A DNA stretch of 48,132 bases from CAZAGD01 sp964484485 (GCA_964484485.1 CAZAGD010000211.1:1-48132), one strand, 5' to 3'; counted from the first letter of the stretch, positions 33,646 through 44,700 are shown. The notes: generated by a model not told the origin, from the letters alone. Numbers and translations: made by a program.

Positions 33646-34986
33646 TCATGGATTTGATTTGCTCTTGGACATCTCATAAGCTACTTCCCCAGCGGCTTCT
33701 ATTATCTTTTGAATATCTTCTTCAGTATGCGCCATAGAAATAGCGCCACCGCCATATATTGTATATACCCCTTTATTGAGCATACGCAGCCTAAACTCCT
33801 TATCCCGACGGGTGATATCAGTATTCAACTCTACATCTTCCACGTTTCTTAACGGCACGTCCGATGAAGGTGGAAAACAGGTGCTAAATAATGAGCCTAC
33901 TCCAAAGCACTTGGCCAAAATACCTTGGGAACGAAAAGCATCTTCAATCCCTTGCCGTATCTTTTGTCCTTTTCCTTCTAATGCAGGATAAATTTCATTG
34001 GCATTTTCTTCCAGATATTTAAGCATAGTTCTCCCAGCAATCATGGACGGGAGCATACAGGAGAATGTTCCCCCACCCATCAGTACCCCTTTCCCCTTAG
34101 GTAAGCCCGAGGTCGGATTAGCTAAATCCATTATATCTTTGCGTCCTGCTACCAGACCTAAATTCCAACCGCCCCCGATTACTTTGCCCATCGTCGTTAG
34201 GTCTGGATGTAATCCATATTTACCTTGGGCACCTTGAAGGGACAATCGGCAGCCTGTTATGATCTCATCCAAAATAAAAATACCCCCCGCTTTCTTAGTC
34301 TCTTCTTGAACTGCCTGTAAATATCCCGCAAGTGGAGGAATAAAAAGCTGGCCCACAGCCTCTATGATAACTCCAGCCAAGTCAGCAGAATGACGTCGAA
34401 TGACCTCGATGGTACCATCAAGGTCATTGAAAGAAATAGTCCGCGTATATTCTGTTACCCCTGGCAATAGCCCTGCACTTTCTGGAACATCCATAGGAAC
34501 ATGGATGGACAGACATAAGTCTGTTCCTGCTCCATGCCATCCACCTCTTACTTTGAGGATGGTCTTCCTGCCGGTGTATGCTCGGGCTAATCTTACCGCG
34601 TACATAGTCGCTTCTGTACCTGAAACCCCAAAACGTACTCTTTGGGCACAAGGCACAATGCGGCAAATATCTTCAGCAAAGAATACTTGATATTCATGCA
34701 CAATTCCCCAATGGACACCTTCCCAAATTTTTTCCTGCATTACTTTGACAATTGGCTCAGGCTGGTGACCTAAAATATGAGCGTAATGCCCCATCCACAA
34801 GTCGATATATTCATTACCGTCAACATCCCAGATTCGGGAACCTGCAGCTTTTTTTATGTATAAAGGATATGGGTAAAAGTAACGCATGTTATGGGAAACC
34901 CCGCCAGGCATGACCTCTTTGGCCCGGGCATAAAGCTTAGCTGAACCTGGTGTCCGCTCCATATATTCTTTTACATAGTCTTCCAC
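33646..34986 (-). CDS. Class III aminotransferase, glutamate-1-semialdehyde aminomutase-like
   Basis: The roughly 446-residue PLP enzyme resembles HemL: MPGGVSHNMRYFYPYPLYI, DVDGNEYIDLWMGHYAHILGH, VSGTEATMYAVRLARAYTGR, FILDEIITGCRLS and the PLP Lys in TTMGKVIGGG. It differs from true HemL in the DEIxTGCR motif and the context is not haem synthesis; relatives include beta-amino-acid and other omega-aminotransferases. It sits between alanine dehydrogenase and a TRAP transporter, so transamination of an imported amino compound is likely. I chose GTG 34986 because AAAGGAGG ends 9 nt ahead; the TTG codons at 34995/34992 are too close to it. Confidence 0.85.
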   Translation of the reverse strand: MEDYVKEYMERTPGSAKLYARAKEVMPGGVSHNMRYFYPYPLYIKKAAGSRIWDVDGNEYIDLWMGHYAHILGHQPEPIVKVMQEKIWEGVHWGIVHEYQVFFAEDICRIVPCAQRVRFGVSGTEATMYAVRLARAYTGRKTILKVRGGWHGAGTDLCLSIHVPMDVPESAGLLPGVTEYTRTISFNDLDGTIEVIRRHSADLAGVIIEAVGQLFIPPLAGYLQAVQEETKKAGGIFILDEIITGCRLSLQGAQGKYGLHPDLTTMGKVIGGGWNLGLVAGRKDIMDLANPTSGLPKGKGVLMGGGTFSCMLPSMIAGRTMLKYLEENANEIYPALEGKGQKIRQGIEDAFRSQGILAKCFGVGSLFSTCFPPSSDVPLRNVEDVELNTDITRRDKEFRLRMLNKGVYTIYGGGAISMAHTEEDIQKIIEAAGEVAYEMSKSKSNP

Positions 34987-35026
34987 GGTCAACAACCTCC
35001 TTTGACAAAAATATCGATTTGGCTTC

Positions 35027-36145
35027 TTAACGCATAGCTTCTTCCAAGGGAGTATATGGCAAGTTTAGGGCTTCGGCTATAGCGCGATAGGTTACTTTTC
35101 CATCGAAGATATTGACTCCTTTTGCTAAGCCCTTATTCTTTAAGATTGCCTGTCGAAATCCCTTATTAGCCAACTGTAAAGCATACTCAATAGTGGCATT
35201 GGTTAAAGCAATGGTAGAAGTTCGGGCTACGGCTCCTGGCATATTGGCTACAGCATAATGGACAATCCCGTGCTTAATATAAATAGGATTGCTGTGCGTA
35301 GTAACGCGGTCAATTGTTTCCACACAACCTCCCTGATCAATAGCCACATCAACAATCACTGATCCTGGTTCCATTGTCTTCACCATTTCTTCCGTAACTA
35401 ATTTGGGCGCTTTAGCTCCTGGGATTAAAACTGCCCCAATTAGCAAATCAGCTCTCCTTACCCAGGCGGCAATATTATAGCTATTCGATAAGGCCGTGGC
35501 CACCCTTCCAGAAAATAAGTCGTCTAAAAAACGCAGACGATCGATGGAGATATCGATTATTGTGACCCGGGCACCCATTCCTAAAGCAATTTTGGCGGCA
35601 TTAGTTCCTACAATTCCTCCCCCAATAATTACCACCTGAGCAGGCTCCACTCCAGGAACCCCACCCAACAGAATCCCTTTGCCGCCGCAATGTTTTTCTA
35701 AAAGCTGAGCCCCTACCTGTACGGCCATACGCCCGGCCACTTCGCTCATTGGCGAGAGGAGCGGTAATGTCTGGTTTGGTCCTTCAATTGTTTCGTAAGC
35801 AATAGCTATTACTTTCTTTTCGATAAGGACTCTGGTGAGTTCCGGTTCGGGAGCTAAATGCAAATAGGCAAATAGAATTTGGTTTTTACGGAAAAGGTCA
35901 TATTCTTCAGGAAGAGGCTCCTTAACCTTCATGATCATCTCAGCCCGCTCAAAAAGTTGTCTTTTATCTTTTAAAATCTCTGCCCCTGCTTTTTGATAAC
36001 TTTCGTCCACAAAAAAACTTCCGGCCCCGGCATTTTTCTCAATTAAAACTTGATGCCCTGCCTGCCGCAATGTCTCGGCACCGGCAGGTGTAAGGGCCAC
36101 CCGGTTCTCATTATTTTTTATTTCTCTGGGAACCCCAATAATCAT
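35027..36145 (-). CDS. ald: Alanine dehydrogenase
   Basis: The 372-residue enzyme oxidatively deaminates L-alanine to pyruvate and ammonia with NAD+, or runs in reverse. Catalytic and binding residues stand at canonical positions: R15, K75 in KVKEPL and H96 in LHLAPEPEL, with the later Asp in DVAIDQGGCVET. The NAD site is VIIGGGIVGTNAAKIALGMGA. It is the first gene of the leftward ald-aminotransferase-dctPQM group, 40 nt ahead of the aminotransferase, with a candidate promoter upstream. Confidence 0.95.
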   Translation of the reverse strand: MIIGVPREIKNNENRVALTPAGAETLRQAGHQVLIEKNAGAGSFFVDESYQKAGAEILKDKRQLFERAEMIMKVKEPLPEEYDLFRKNQILFAYLHLAPEPELTRVLIEKKVIAIAYETIEGPNQTLPLLSPMSEVAGRMAVQVGAQLLEKHCGGKGILLGGVPGVEPAQVVIIGGGIVGTNAAKIALGMGARVTIIDISIDRLRFLDDLFSGRVATALSNSYNIAAWVRRADLLIGAVLIPGAKAPKLVTEEMVKTMEPGSVIVDVAIDQGGCVETIDRVTTHSNPIYIKHGIVHYAVANMPGAVARTSTIALTNATIEYALQLANKGFRQAILKNKGLAKGVNIFDGKVTYRAIAEALNLPYTPLEEAMR

Positions 36146-36201
36146 AGAGTATTCTCCTGTAAATTTTTGTTTTCAAAATAAGCCAAAAATTTCACGGAAA
36201 G

Positions 36202-36228
36202 ATTATAAAAATTTAGAATAAAAGTCAA
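36202..36228 (-). promoter_or_regulatory. Candidate sigma-70 promoter for the ald-TRAP group
   Basis: On the minus strand TTGACT (36223-36228), a short 15-bp spacer and TATAAT (36202-36207). The start would lie about 50 nt before ald. The rest of the 285-nt spacer between ald and trmJ shows no other feature I trust; a plus-strand TTGACA near 36314 has no matching -10 box. Confidence 0.45.
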
Positions 36229-36430
36229 TAGGCCTTTATGCTGACCCTCTGTTACTTTTTTATTTCCCTTCCCTCACTATGATAAAGAAGCAAATTGCCA
36301 TAACTTTAGCTGCTTGACATTCCCTTTTTAGGAAGTACGGAAAGCTCTTAGTTGAATTTAACTCGCCTTATCTGATAGCATAATTTTAAAAATTTAAGGA
36401 AAGCCCAAGTTTGTCCTCACTACTTTGACC

Positions 36431-37192
36431 ATGGAGGAAAACCCATTAAAAAATATTGCCATCGTTTTGGTCAAGCCCCTTTATGCCGGGAATATTGGGG
36501 CAGTTTGTCGGGCTATGAAAAATATGGGCCTTTCTCGTTTAATCCTGGTCTCTCCTGCCGAAGACCCTCTCTCTCCTGATGCCCTCATGATGGCCTTGGC
36601 CGCTAAAGATATTTTGGAGCACGCTGAAATTTATCCATCTTTGGACAAAGCTCTGGAAGGATTCCGCTGGATTGCCGGAACCTCAGCCCGGGCAGGACGA
36701 AATCGAGGCCCTTTTATTACTCCCCGCGAAATCTGTCCCGAAATATTGAATCACGCTCGTTCTATCCCTGTGGCCATCCTTTTTGGGCCTGAAGATCGCG
36801 GACTAACTAACGAAGAGCTTGCCCCCTGTCATGCTTTGGTTTCTATTCCCACCCATAGCCAACTCCGTTCCTTGAACTTAGCTCAAGCAGTAATGATCTT
36901 ATGTTATGAAATCTATCTGGCCAGTCTGGATCAACAAGGGTTAGAAAATATGCCAGCGCATCTTTTAGCTTCCCCACCAGCTGAATTTCAGAAACTGGAA
37001 AAGATGTATGCCCACCTGGAAGAACTCCTTTTAAAAATAGGTTTTCTGGATCCCAAAAATCCCAAAAGGATTATGCATACTTTGCGCAGGATTTTTGGCC
37101 GGGCCAAACTCACCGATCGAGATGTAGCTATTTTGCGGGGCATTTTCCGGCAACTGGAATGGTACGCCACTAAAGGGAAGCAAAAAGATTAA
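36431..37192 (+). CDS. trmJ: tRNA/rRNA methyltransferase of the TrmJ type
   Basis: This SPOUT-fold protein (253 residues) has the N-terminal NIAIVLVKPLYAGNIGAVCRAMKNMG, the knot motifs ILFGPEDRGLTNEEL and SLNLAQAVMILCYEI, and a TrmJ-like C-terminal helical extension (KIGFLDPKNPKRIMHTLRRIFGRAKLTDRDVAILRGI). TrmJ 2'-O-methylates position 32 in several tRNAs. The start is ATG 36431; TTG 36425 is possible and neither has a good ribosome site. It faces away from ald and converges on rmuC. Confidence 0.9.
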   Translation: MEENPLKNIAIVLVKPLYAGNIGAVCRAMKNMGLSRLILVSPAEDPLSPDALMMALAAKDILEHAEIYPSLDKALEGFRWIAGTSARAGRNRGPFITPREICPEILNHARSIPVAILFGPEDRGLTNEELAPCHALVSIPTHSQLRSLNLAQAVMILCYEIYLASLDQQGLENMPAHLLASPPAEFQKLEKMYAHLEELLLKIGFLDPKNPKRIMHTLRRIFGRAKLTDRDVAILRGIFRQLEWYATKGKQKD

Positions 37193-37244
37193 TAAGGTTT
37201 TTTCATCGCCGAGGGTACAGAGAACGCAGAGAAAAATAATAAAT
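37193..37244. other. Short spacer with a genome-repeat remnant
   Basis: The sequence tcgccgagggtacagagaac followed by gcagagaaaaa resembles short intergenic repeats of the type CAGAGAACGCAGAG seen widely in bacterial genomes. A related gcagatgaacgcagatttt lies at 11686-11704. Confidence 0.35.
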
Positions 37245-38378
37245 TTATGAATCTTTTTCGGAAGCTGTGGAGATAGAGGGGAGGGCAGGAGCTTCCATGC
37301 TTATTAATTTATCGCTAAATTTGTCCAAATGTTTCTGGGCTGTTTCAAAACTTCCTTGAGCCTGTTCAATATGTTTTCCCAATTTGCGAAATTCTTCTTG
37401 GAACTTAGCCAATTGGTTATTGAGTCCGCTTAACTGCTTCATTATCTCCCGCGCCCTCTCTTCGACCTTCAAGCCCCTTAACCCCAAGAGAATCGTATGT
37501 AGATAAGCATAGAAACTGTTGGGTGAAACAGGGATAACATGCTTCTCAAAGGCATACTCCCGCAGACTTTTTCCTTCACCCAGAGCTTCGTCTTTGATGA
37601 AGGCTTCATAATAAACATTTTCCGCCGGAATATACATTAGCGCAAAATCGCAGGTCCCTTCTTGGGGCAAAATATATTTCTTGGCCAGAGCATCGATGTG
37701 TTTTTTTACATCCGCCGCAAATAGTTTCAGAAAATTTTTTCTTATTCCTTCTTCAGAAGCAGAAAGGGCTTTCTGAAAATTTTCTAAAGGGAATTTGGCG
37801 TCTACCGGAACGAGTCCCTGGCTTAGGCGAATTACCGCATCTACTCTTTCCCCGCTGCGAAAAGAATATTGGAGGGTAAAATATTCAGCGGGCATTATTT
37901 GTCCCAAGAGGTCGCCCAGGAGAAATTCGCCGAAGCCCCCGCGAATTTTAGGCGCCCGCAAAATTTCCTGGAGGCTGGCTATGGACCGCCCTACTTCCAA
38001 GATACGCTTATTCGCCTCATCCAATTGAGCCAAACGCGTCTGCACTTCCTGGACTCTTTCGCTAAAATGCTGACTGGCCTTTTGCACCAGCCCCATACCT
38101 GTCCCCAATTGCTCGTGCACTTGGGAAGTTACGCTATTTAAATGATTAATTACTTGTTGGGCTAAAGTAGCGAGCTGCTGATGGATAATTTGCACATTCC
38201 CTTCCAGGCTTCTGCCCACTTGGTCGCGTAAGTTATCAATCTGTTGTTGCAGAAGAAGATAAAGGGGATCTTTTTCTTGAGCTGCCCGCATCTGCCGCCA
38301 TTGTCTAAAGCTATACCAAAATAAGGCCAGCACCAGCAGAGTCAAGACCATTAAAAAAATTAAAATTCCAGTCTCCAT
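37245..38378 (-). CDS. rmuC: DNA recombination protein RmuC
   Basis: The 377-residue protein has an N-terminal membrane anchor (5-25), a coiled coil (about 40-135), then the RmuC nuclease-like core: RGGFGEFLLGDLL, SGERVDAVIRL, VPVDAKFPLENF with the PD-(D/E)xK-type Asp and Lys, CDFALMYIPAENVYYEAF and VSPNSFYAYLHTI. A second coiled coil closes it (about 315-360). RmuC limits inversion at short repeats; its enzymatic action is not settled. It stands next to the AddAB pair, fitting a recombination group. Confidence 0.93.
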   Translation of the reverse strand: METGILIFLMVLTLLVLALFWYSFRQWRQMRAAQEKDPLYLLLQQQIDNLRDQVGRSLEGNVQIIHQQLATLAQQVINHLNSVTSQVHEQLGTGMGLVQKASQHFSERVQEVQTRLAQLDEANKRILEVGRSIASLQEILRAPKIRGGFGEFLLGDLLGQIMPAEYFTLQYSFRSGERVDAVIRLSQGLVPVDAKFPLENFQKALSASEEGIRKNFLKLFAADVKKHIDALAKKYILPQEGTCDFALMYIPAENVYYEAFIKDEALGEGKSLREYAFEKHVIPVSPNSFYAYLHTILLGLRGLKVEERAREIMKQLSGLNNQLAKFQEEFRKLGKHIEQAQGSFETAQKHLDKFSDKLISMEAPALPSISTASEKDS

Positions 38379-38480
38379 TGGCTAACCACGGCGAAATCGA
38401 TTTTATTTTTTTTCCTTATAATACAGCTTAATTTATTCTTCCCAATTTAGCAGAAAAATAGCGGTCAAGCAATTATGATT

Positions 38481-41400
38481 CTAAGCCCAGTCTGTTAGCG
38501 TGGCTAACTCGCCCAAACGGACGAAGAAGAAGATTACCTCCTTTACTTTTTGGCCGGTGATCTGTTGCATGGCCCGGGCGTAATAAACCCCTTGTTCTCG
38601 GTATAAAGTGACCCGGGAGGCCAAAGCTTCTTTCTCAATCTTATCCGTCTTGAAATCTATGATTACCCAATCATTATTTTCCGCCAGCAATAAATCAATT
38701 TTTCCTTCCACAATTTTTTCGTCCAGGATTACGGCAAAGGGAACTTCGCGGAAAATGCGCTGGGCCCGACGAATCCGTTCTCCCAAAGGATGAGCCAAGC
38801 ATTTGGCGCTTAGAGAAACAAGTTCTTCAACTCGGTCGGTTATCCCATATTCTTTAGCCTTGAGGAGGCATAATTCCCGCAAATTCCGGCCCTCTGGCCA
38901 ATCCACATTCTCCATTACTTCATGAAAAGCCAAACCAAAAGTGGCCCCTTTTTCCTCATCTTCGCCCATCTGGGCCAAAAATCCCTCTGGAGAGGTTCTA
39001 CCAAGGGATGCGGCAGCCGAAGGAGCAATCATGGTTGGCCCTCGGGCTGCTTTGGCTATGGCCGATTTTATCTTCTCTTGCCATTTTTGGCGTTGGTGCA
39101 GGATCTCTTCCGCCTCTCTGGAGGCGGTTTCTTCCATAGGCAGCCGCCAAGGTGTACTTTCTATAAGTCTCTGATCCACATCATTCATTTGCCAAATTAG
39201 CTGTTCTCCTATTATTGAAGATGAATGTATCTCGGATAGAGAAGGCAACATGTCCTGCAGCAGAGATAAAAAGCCCTTATGCTTTTTTCCAGAAAAAAGA
39301 GGGACAACTAAATGATCCCGCGCCCTGGTTACAGCTACATAGAGCAGCCGACGGTCTTCTGCTTCCATTCTTAATCTTTCTTTCTGTAAAGCATCCTCAT
39401 AACCTATGGTTTTAAAAGATCCACTGGCTAATTGAAAAGACCCCGTGGCTCTCTCCGGAATAAATGCCTGATTATGCCTTCTTCCCGAAGCTAAATTGGC
39501 CAGGATGACTATGGGAAATTCCAAACCTTTAGAGCGGTGGATAGTCAGAAGCCTCACCTGCTCATCCCTTTCTTCGGCCCAGGGCGATTCTTCTTCCCGC
39601 ACCCCTTCTTCTTTTGACTCCAACCATTGGATAAAGCGGCGAAAATTAGCCTTCTCTTCTCCATCAAAAATTCGGGCTTGTTCCAGAATTTTGCGTAAGT
39701 TAGCCGCTGTCTGCTCGCCACCAGGACGGAGCAGGGAAAATTCCCAGGCTTTAGTTGCGGAAAGCAACTTTTCCACTACCCAAGAAATCGCATGGGCATT
39801 GCGCTCTTCATGGAGATTCCGAAGGAGTTTAAAAGCGTCCGCCAGCGGACTATTTTTATCCTGGGGGGTTCTTAAATAATTTAATTGATTTCCAGAAGAA
39901 AGAAAGAGAAATAGGGTTTCATCGGAAAAACCAAAGAAAGGAGAACGTAAGGCGGCAAAAAGGGATATTTCATCCGCCGGATCATCCACGGCCTTTAAAC
40001 AGCAGCACAGACTGCGCACTTCTTGGCGCAAGAAAAATTCCTTCCCTCCCTCCAGACGGTAAGGAATGGCTAAAGATTTTAAAGCTTCTTCATAAATTTC
40101 TATTCCGGAGTAAGCGGGGAAGAGCAGAGCGATGTCCTTATAATTTACTCTGCGGATTCCTTCTTTTTCTTTATCATAAACCAGCCACGGTTTGGGGTTA
40201 TCTTCGGCTACCATTTTCTTTATTAGCCAAGAAATGGCCAAAGCTTCTTTTTCCCTTATCTCAGAAAGATGAGCTTCTTCGAGATTAAAGTCTGCCGGCG
40301 GGTAAAGCAAGATCACCCCGGGTTGATCTTTGATTACTTCTTTCCTTCCCGGGTAAGGGACCATAGGAATATAAGGGGGCTGATAAAAGCCTTCTGGCCC
40401 GGGCTGGATAAGGTTCTCGAAGATGCGATTAGTCCAGGAGATAATGGAGGGCACTGTGCGGAAATTTTGATTGACCTTTAAAGCTTGGCCTTTTTTTTGC
40501 AAATTTTTAGCCGCCTGATCATAAACCTCTATATCGGCGCGGCGAAAGCGATAGATGGACTGCTTGGGATCGCCCACCAAGAAAAGTTTTCCGGGAGCAA
40601 TCTCTACTTCGGTCCATCTTTCTGCTTTGGCCCCTTTTTCCGCCAGGAAGAAAACCACTTCCACTTGCAGGGGATCAGTATCCTGGAATTCATCTACCAA
40701 GATGAACAGAAACCGATCCTGGAAGTAACGGCGTACTTCCTTATTATGACGTAAAAGATTCCGGGCTAAAATTAATAAATCTTGGAAATCCAGCACTCCT
40801 TGTTTCTCTTTTTCCTCTTGGATAGTCCGCAAAAATCCCTTAACCCAATCGATTAATTCAGCCAGAGCATGAGCGCGGATGTTTTCTTTTAGCTTTTTTA
40901 AACGCTTTGCTAAACTATCCAAAATCTCTTTTTGTTGCGTGCAAATCTCGGGAGGTTGCCAATTTTGTTTATTCCCCTGAACTTTTATCTCTAATTCCTG
41001 CAATATATAAGCCTCTTTTAAATCTGTGGGGAGGACGGAAAGGTCTGGGATTTTTTTCCAGAGGTTTTGAATATTCTGAAATCCCAGGTCTTCTTCTTTA
41101 CGACAATGGGCCTCGGCCAGGGCTTTGGCCTGGCTAATCCCCTTTTCCAAATCTGGCAGAAAATCCGTGAGCGCATACTCTGGTCGGGGATAGCAACCTT
41201 CCGGGAGAAGATCGCGGTTTTCATAGATTTGCCTAACTAACTGCGTAATCTCTTTTAGCTCAAGCCCCAAGATAAGGGCTCGCTTTAAAGGAGGGGCTTT
41301 CTGCTCCATTTCCTGACGCAGCCAATTTTCCCAAACTTCTTGGAAAAGCAAATCCATACCTATTTCATCGAGAGGCTGGAAATTGGGATCAACACCTGCT

Positions 41401-41762
41401 TCCACTGGCCGTTCCCGGAGTAGAGTGGCACAAAAGGAATGGATGGTGGAAATGTTGGCTTTTTCTAAATCATGGAGCGCTGACCCGAAAATATGCTTTT
41501 CTTCGGCGGCAGCTTCCCCGAGAGCTTTCTCCAATCCTTCCCGGAGGCGCATCTTCAGCTCGCCGGCTGCTTTTTCGGTAAAAGTAATAGCGACAATCTC
41601 TTCCAATTTAGCTTTTTTCTGCTGAATTAAAGCCAGGATTCTCTCTACCAGTAAAGTCGTTTTCCCTGTTCCGGCGGCCGCTTCTAAGCAAAACGACTCC
41701 ACCAGATTTTGCCTGGCTTCGTGGCGATAAATTTGATCGGCCAAAGGAATTTTCTCTTCCAT
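38481..41762 (-). CDS. addA: AddA-type UvrD helicase-nuclease subunit
   Basis: The 1093-residue protein is a superfamily 1A helicase: Walker A AAAGTGKTT (28-36), motif Ia ITFTEKAAGELKMRL, ISTIHSFCATLLRE, motif II LVDEFQDTDPLQ, motif III LFLVGDPKQSIYRFRRAD, motif V LLTIHRSKGLEFPIV and motif VI YVAVTRARDHLVV. A C-terminal RecB-type nuclease keeps its residues (GLAFHEVME, G1020-KIDLL with D1023, D1036-F-K1038-T). With AddB it resects double-strand ends for recombination. Its ATG directly follows the TGA of the AddB-like gene, so translation is coupled. Confidence 0.9.
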   Translation of the reverse strand: MEEKIPLADQIYRHEARQNLVESFCLEAAAGTGKTTLLVERILALIQQKKAKLEEIVAITFTEKAAGELKMRLREGLEKALGEAAAEEKHIFGSALHDLEKANISTIHSFCATLLRERPVEAGVDPNFQPLDEIGMDLLFQEVWENWLRQEMEQKAPPLKRALILGLELKEITQLVRQIYENRDLLPEGCYPRPEYALTDFLPDLEKGISQAKALAEAHCRKEEDLGFQNIQNLWKKIPDLSVLPTDLKEAYILQELEIKVQGNKQNWQPPEICTQQKEILDSLAKRLKKLKENIRAHALAELIDWVKGFLRTIQEEKEKQGVLDFQDLLILARNLLRHNKEVRRYFQDRFLFILVDEFQDTDPLQVEVVFFLAEKGAKAERWTEVEIAPGKLFLVGDPKQSIYRFRRADIEVYDQAAKNLQKKGQALKVNQNFRTVPSIISWTNRIFENLIQPGPEGFYQPPYIPMVPYPGRKEVIKDQPGVILLYPPADFNLEEAHLSEIREKEALAISWLIKKMVAEDNPKPWLVYDKEKEGIRRVNYKDIALLFPAYSGIEIYEEALKSLAIPYRLEGGKEFFLRQEVRSLCCCLKAVDDPADEISLFAALRSPFFGFSDETLFLFLSSGNQLNYLRTPQDKNSPLADAFKLLRNLHEERNAHAISWVVEKLLSATKAWEFSLLRPGGEQTAANLRKILEQARIFDGEEKANFRRFIQWLESKEEGVREEESPWAEERDEQVRLLTIHRSKGLEFPIVILANLASGRRHNQAFIPERATGSFQLASGSFKTIGYEDALQKERLRMEAEDRRLLYVAVTRARDHLVVPLFSGKKHKGFLSLLQDMLPSLSEIHSSSIIGEQLIWQMNDVDQRLIESTPWRLPMEETASREAEEILHQRQKWQEKIKSAIAKAARGPTMIAPSAAASLGRTSPEGFLAQMGEDEEKGATFGLAFHEVMENVDWPEGRNLRELCLLKAKEYGITDRVEELVSLSAKCLAHPLGERIRRAQRIFREVPFAVILDEKIVEGKIDLLLAENNDWVIIDFKTDKIEKEALASRVTLYREQGVYYARAMQQITGQKVKEVIFFFVRLGELATLTDWA

Positions 41763-44700
41763 TCAGGCTATCTCCCGCATGCTCAAAAAAGCCACTGCCC
41801 GCGCGTCTCCCTTTTTGCGTGCCCAAATTATATCTCGGCCTTGTTCACAAACTCGCTCAAAATCGCAATATGGGCAAGCCTCTTTCCTGGCCGGCGCCGG
41901 GAAAAAGAGACCCTGAATTATCCCTTCCTCTATGGTTTGCACAATTTGCTTGAGTATCTTCTCTTTCTCTCCCCAATTTTGGCCTTGAAAGGTTAGGCGT
42001 TTATATTCTTCCCGCCGCCTGAGGCAATAATATGCGGCCCAACTTTGGGAAAGGTCGATATTTGGCCAAATTTGCCGAGCAGCCCATAGATAAAGAGGTA
42101 ACTGTAAAGCACAGCCTCCGGAAAATCCATCTTCCTGGCCATATAGTTTTCCAGTCTTATAATCTATAATTCTTACTTTTTCTCGGCCTTTAGAAAAATC
42201 TACGCGATCAATTCGCCCCCGAAAATAAACGATCTTTCCTGCAGGTAATTCCATCTTGGCCGGCGGCTGCGCCCCGGCAAAACCAAACTTTAGCTCCAAC
42301 GCTTGAGGCACCAAATCTTCTTCCTGGCTTAATTCTTGGACCAGAAAGCCCCGCAGATCTTGAAGCATATCTTGCTGATCGATTTCCCAGAGTAGGGGCA
42401 GACCTGTAGCGCCTTCTTTCTCGGCTTGAGCAAACACTTCTTTTGCTTCCTGGTTAAGCAACTCCAGGTACTGGGCAAGTTTCTCTTTGGCTAAGGGCTT
42501 ATTAAGTTCAGGGAGGAGGCGTTGATAAAAGCGATAAAGAATTTCGTGCATCACTTTTCCTTTAGCTAAAGGAGATAGACGAAGAATTTCTTCGGGTGCT
42601 GGATAGGATTCCAGTCTAAGAACCTCTGCTAAAAAATAACGGAAAGGGCAAAGCGCATACATTTCCAGCTTGGTGGGAGATAGAATTCTCCCGGCCAGAA
42701 GGTGCTTCTCCTGTAAATATCTTCGGGCTCTTTCCGATGATAAACAGCCATCATATTCTGTAAAAACCCTCATGCCCCACCTTAATTGGGCAAGTTTCTT
42801 GGCTCGGGCTAAATTAGGAAACAGAGGAAATAAATAAGCAAGGGGGCGACTATTTTGGTTTTGCAGGGCTTTACCTATCTGGGCTAAATCGAACTCTTGT
42901 TCATCAATAGCTTGCGCGGGTTCAGCCGGCGCTAACCGGGAAAGAGATAGATGGCGATAAAAAGGTAAAGTTTCTAATTTACGATAATTAATTATCTCTT
43001 TAGTAAGCGCTTCTCCCACGTGCAGCAAAAAAAAGGAAGGTATACGTTCTTTTCCAGAAGCTGGATCGAGGCGCGGATAAGAAAGAACAAGCCTTTCGCG
43101 GGCCGCAGACACAGCCAGAGAAAAAAGGGTCTTCTCTTCTTGCCAGCGGCTTGCTTTTAAGGGTAGGCTGCCTTTTAATTGGCCCATTTGATTAATTTTT
43201 TGCCTTTCCCGATCTAAGAGCAAAGGATCCTGGCGGGGGGCTGCCGGGAATACTCGTTCTACTAAACCGGGAATAAATACCACCCGAAAAGATAACCCCC
43301 GGGCCGGCATAATTTCGGCGACACAAACGCTTCCTTCTTGAAATGCTCCATGCCTTAAACTTCCTTCTTTAAATACCTCGGTCAAAATCTCTTTGAATTG
43401 CCGCAGATCTACCTCGGTTTGGAGATCATCCAAATCCTTGAGTTTCTGGAGAATTTGGATGATCTCTTGTTTGGTTTCTCTAAGGATCAGATATTTCTCT
43501 ATCAATTCTATCAATCTGGTGGCCAAAACAGACCAAGTTCCTTGGGCAGGAAAGCTATCTAAATCCGAAAAGAAAACTTGCAAAAAAGATTTAAGTTGGG
43601 TCGCTTCCCGGGGATATGATCTCTTTTGTCCTCCATTTTCATCCCCTGGTTCATCCCCTGGTTCATCCTCTGGTCCAACTTCTGGAGGGTGCGAGATGTA
43701 GAGAGTAAGTTTCTCTTCCCAGTCTTTTCTGCCCGCTATGATTCCTGCTTGGCGAGAAATGAGGTCCCAACAAGCTGGAACAGGTTTTTCTTCTAAGAAA
43801 TTTGACCAAGCCAGGGGAGCGAAAGTCAAGAATTCCATGACCTGAGCTCGTGGCCAATTGCTATTAATCAAATCTAATAGAAGAAGCACACTCTTGGCCT
43901 CAGGAGTTTGCCGCAGAGGAAGGCCGCCGGCGCAAAAGATAGGGATGCCTAAATTTTGAAAAGTTTCCTTGATAATGTTTATATAAATCTCAGCCTTACG
44001 CAGTAAAATAGCCATCTCATGGAAAGGAATATCTTCCTGAGCTAAGTTGATGATCTCCCGGGCTATTTCTTTTACCTCCTGCACTTCATTGGCGGCAGCG
44101 ATGATCTTCACCTTCTCGTCAGCCACTGCTTCCCCTTCAGACCAAGTGGGGGCGAAGAGATCCCTTTGGAGTACTTGCAAGGAAGGTGCAGGCTTAGCTA
44201 AAGGCTTTTCCAAAATCCTTTCTTGGCAGCCGAGTCCTTTAAACCACTTGTAAGTAGGCCAAGCGTAATCAAACCCGGGGTTCTTCCGCCAAGGCATAAA
44301 AGCATTAATTTGCAAATGCTGGGCGCAAGCTTCCAAAAGTCTTCTTTGATTTTCCGTAAAATCATAGAAGCCATAAACAAAAAGTTCGGCAACTCCCCAT
44401 TTTTCTGGAAGGGAAGCTACGTATCTGCTGGCTTGACTTATCAGCTCCCCATCAGAAAAAAATTTTTTAGTAATTTGGGCGCGAAAGGTTTGATAAAGAG
44501 CATCGAGCTCGGCCAATTTTTTTCTTTCTTTAAGAGGGAGGGCTGCGAAACCACTTTCCCAAAGGTCTAAAAAAGTAGCCAGTAGCGCTCGGCGGAAACC
44601 CCTTCTCTCTTTGAGGGGATAAAAGTAGCTTTCTTCATTTAATCGAGAGGCCAGTTGGTCCACAATCACCAATTCGCCCCCTAAAGGAAGAGGGACCCGT

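Noticed and set aside
36314..36340. TTGACA as a trmJ promoter
   Set aside because: No -10 box stands 15-19 bp downstream.
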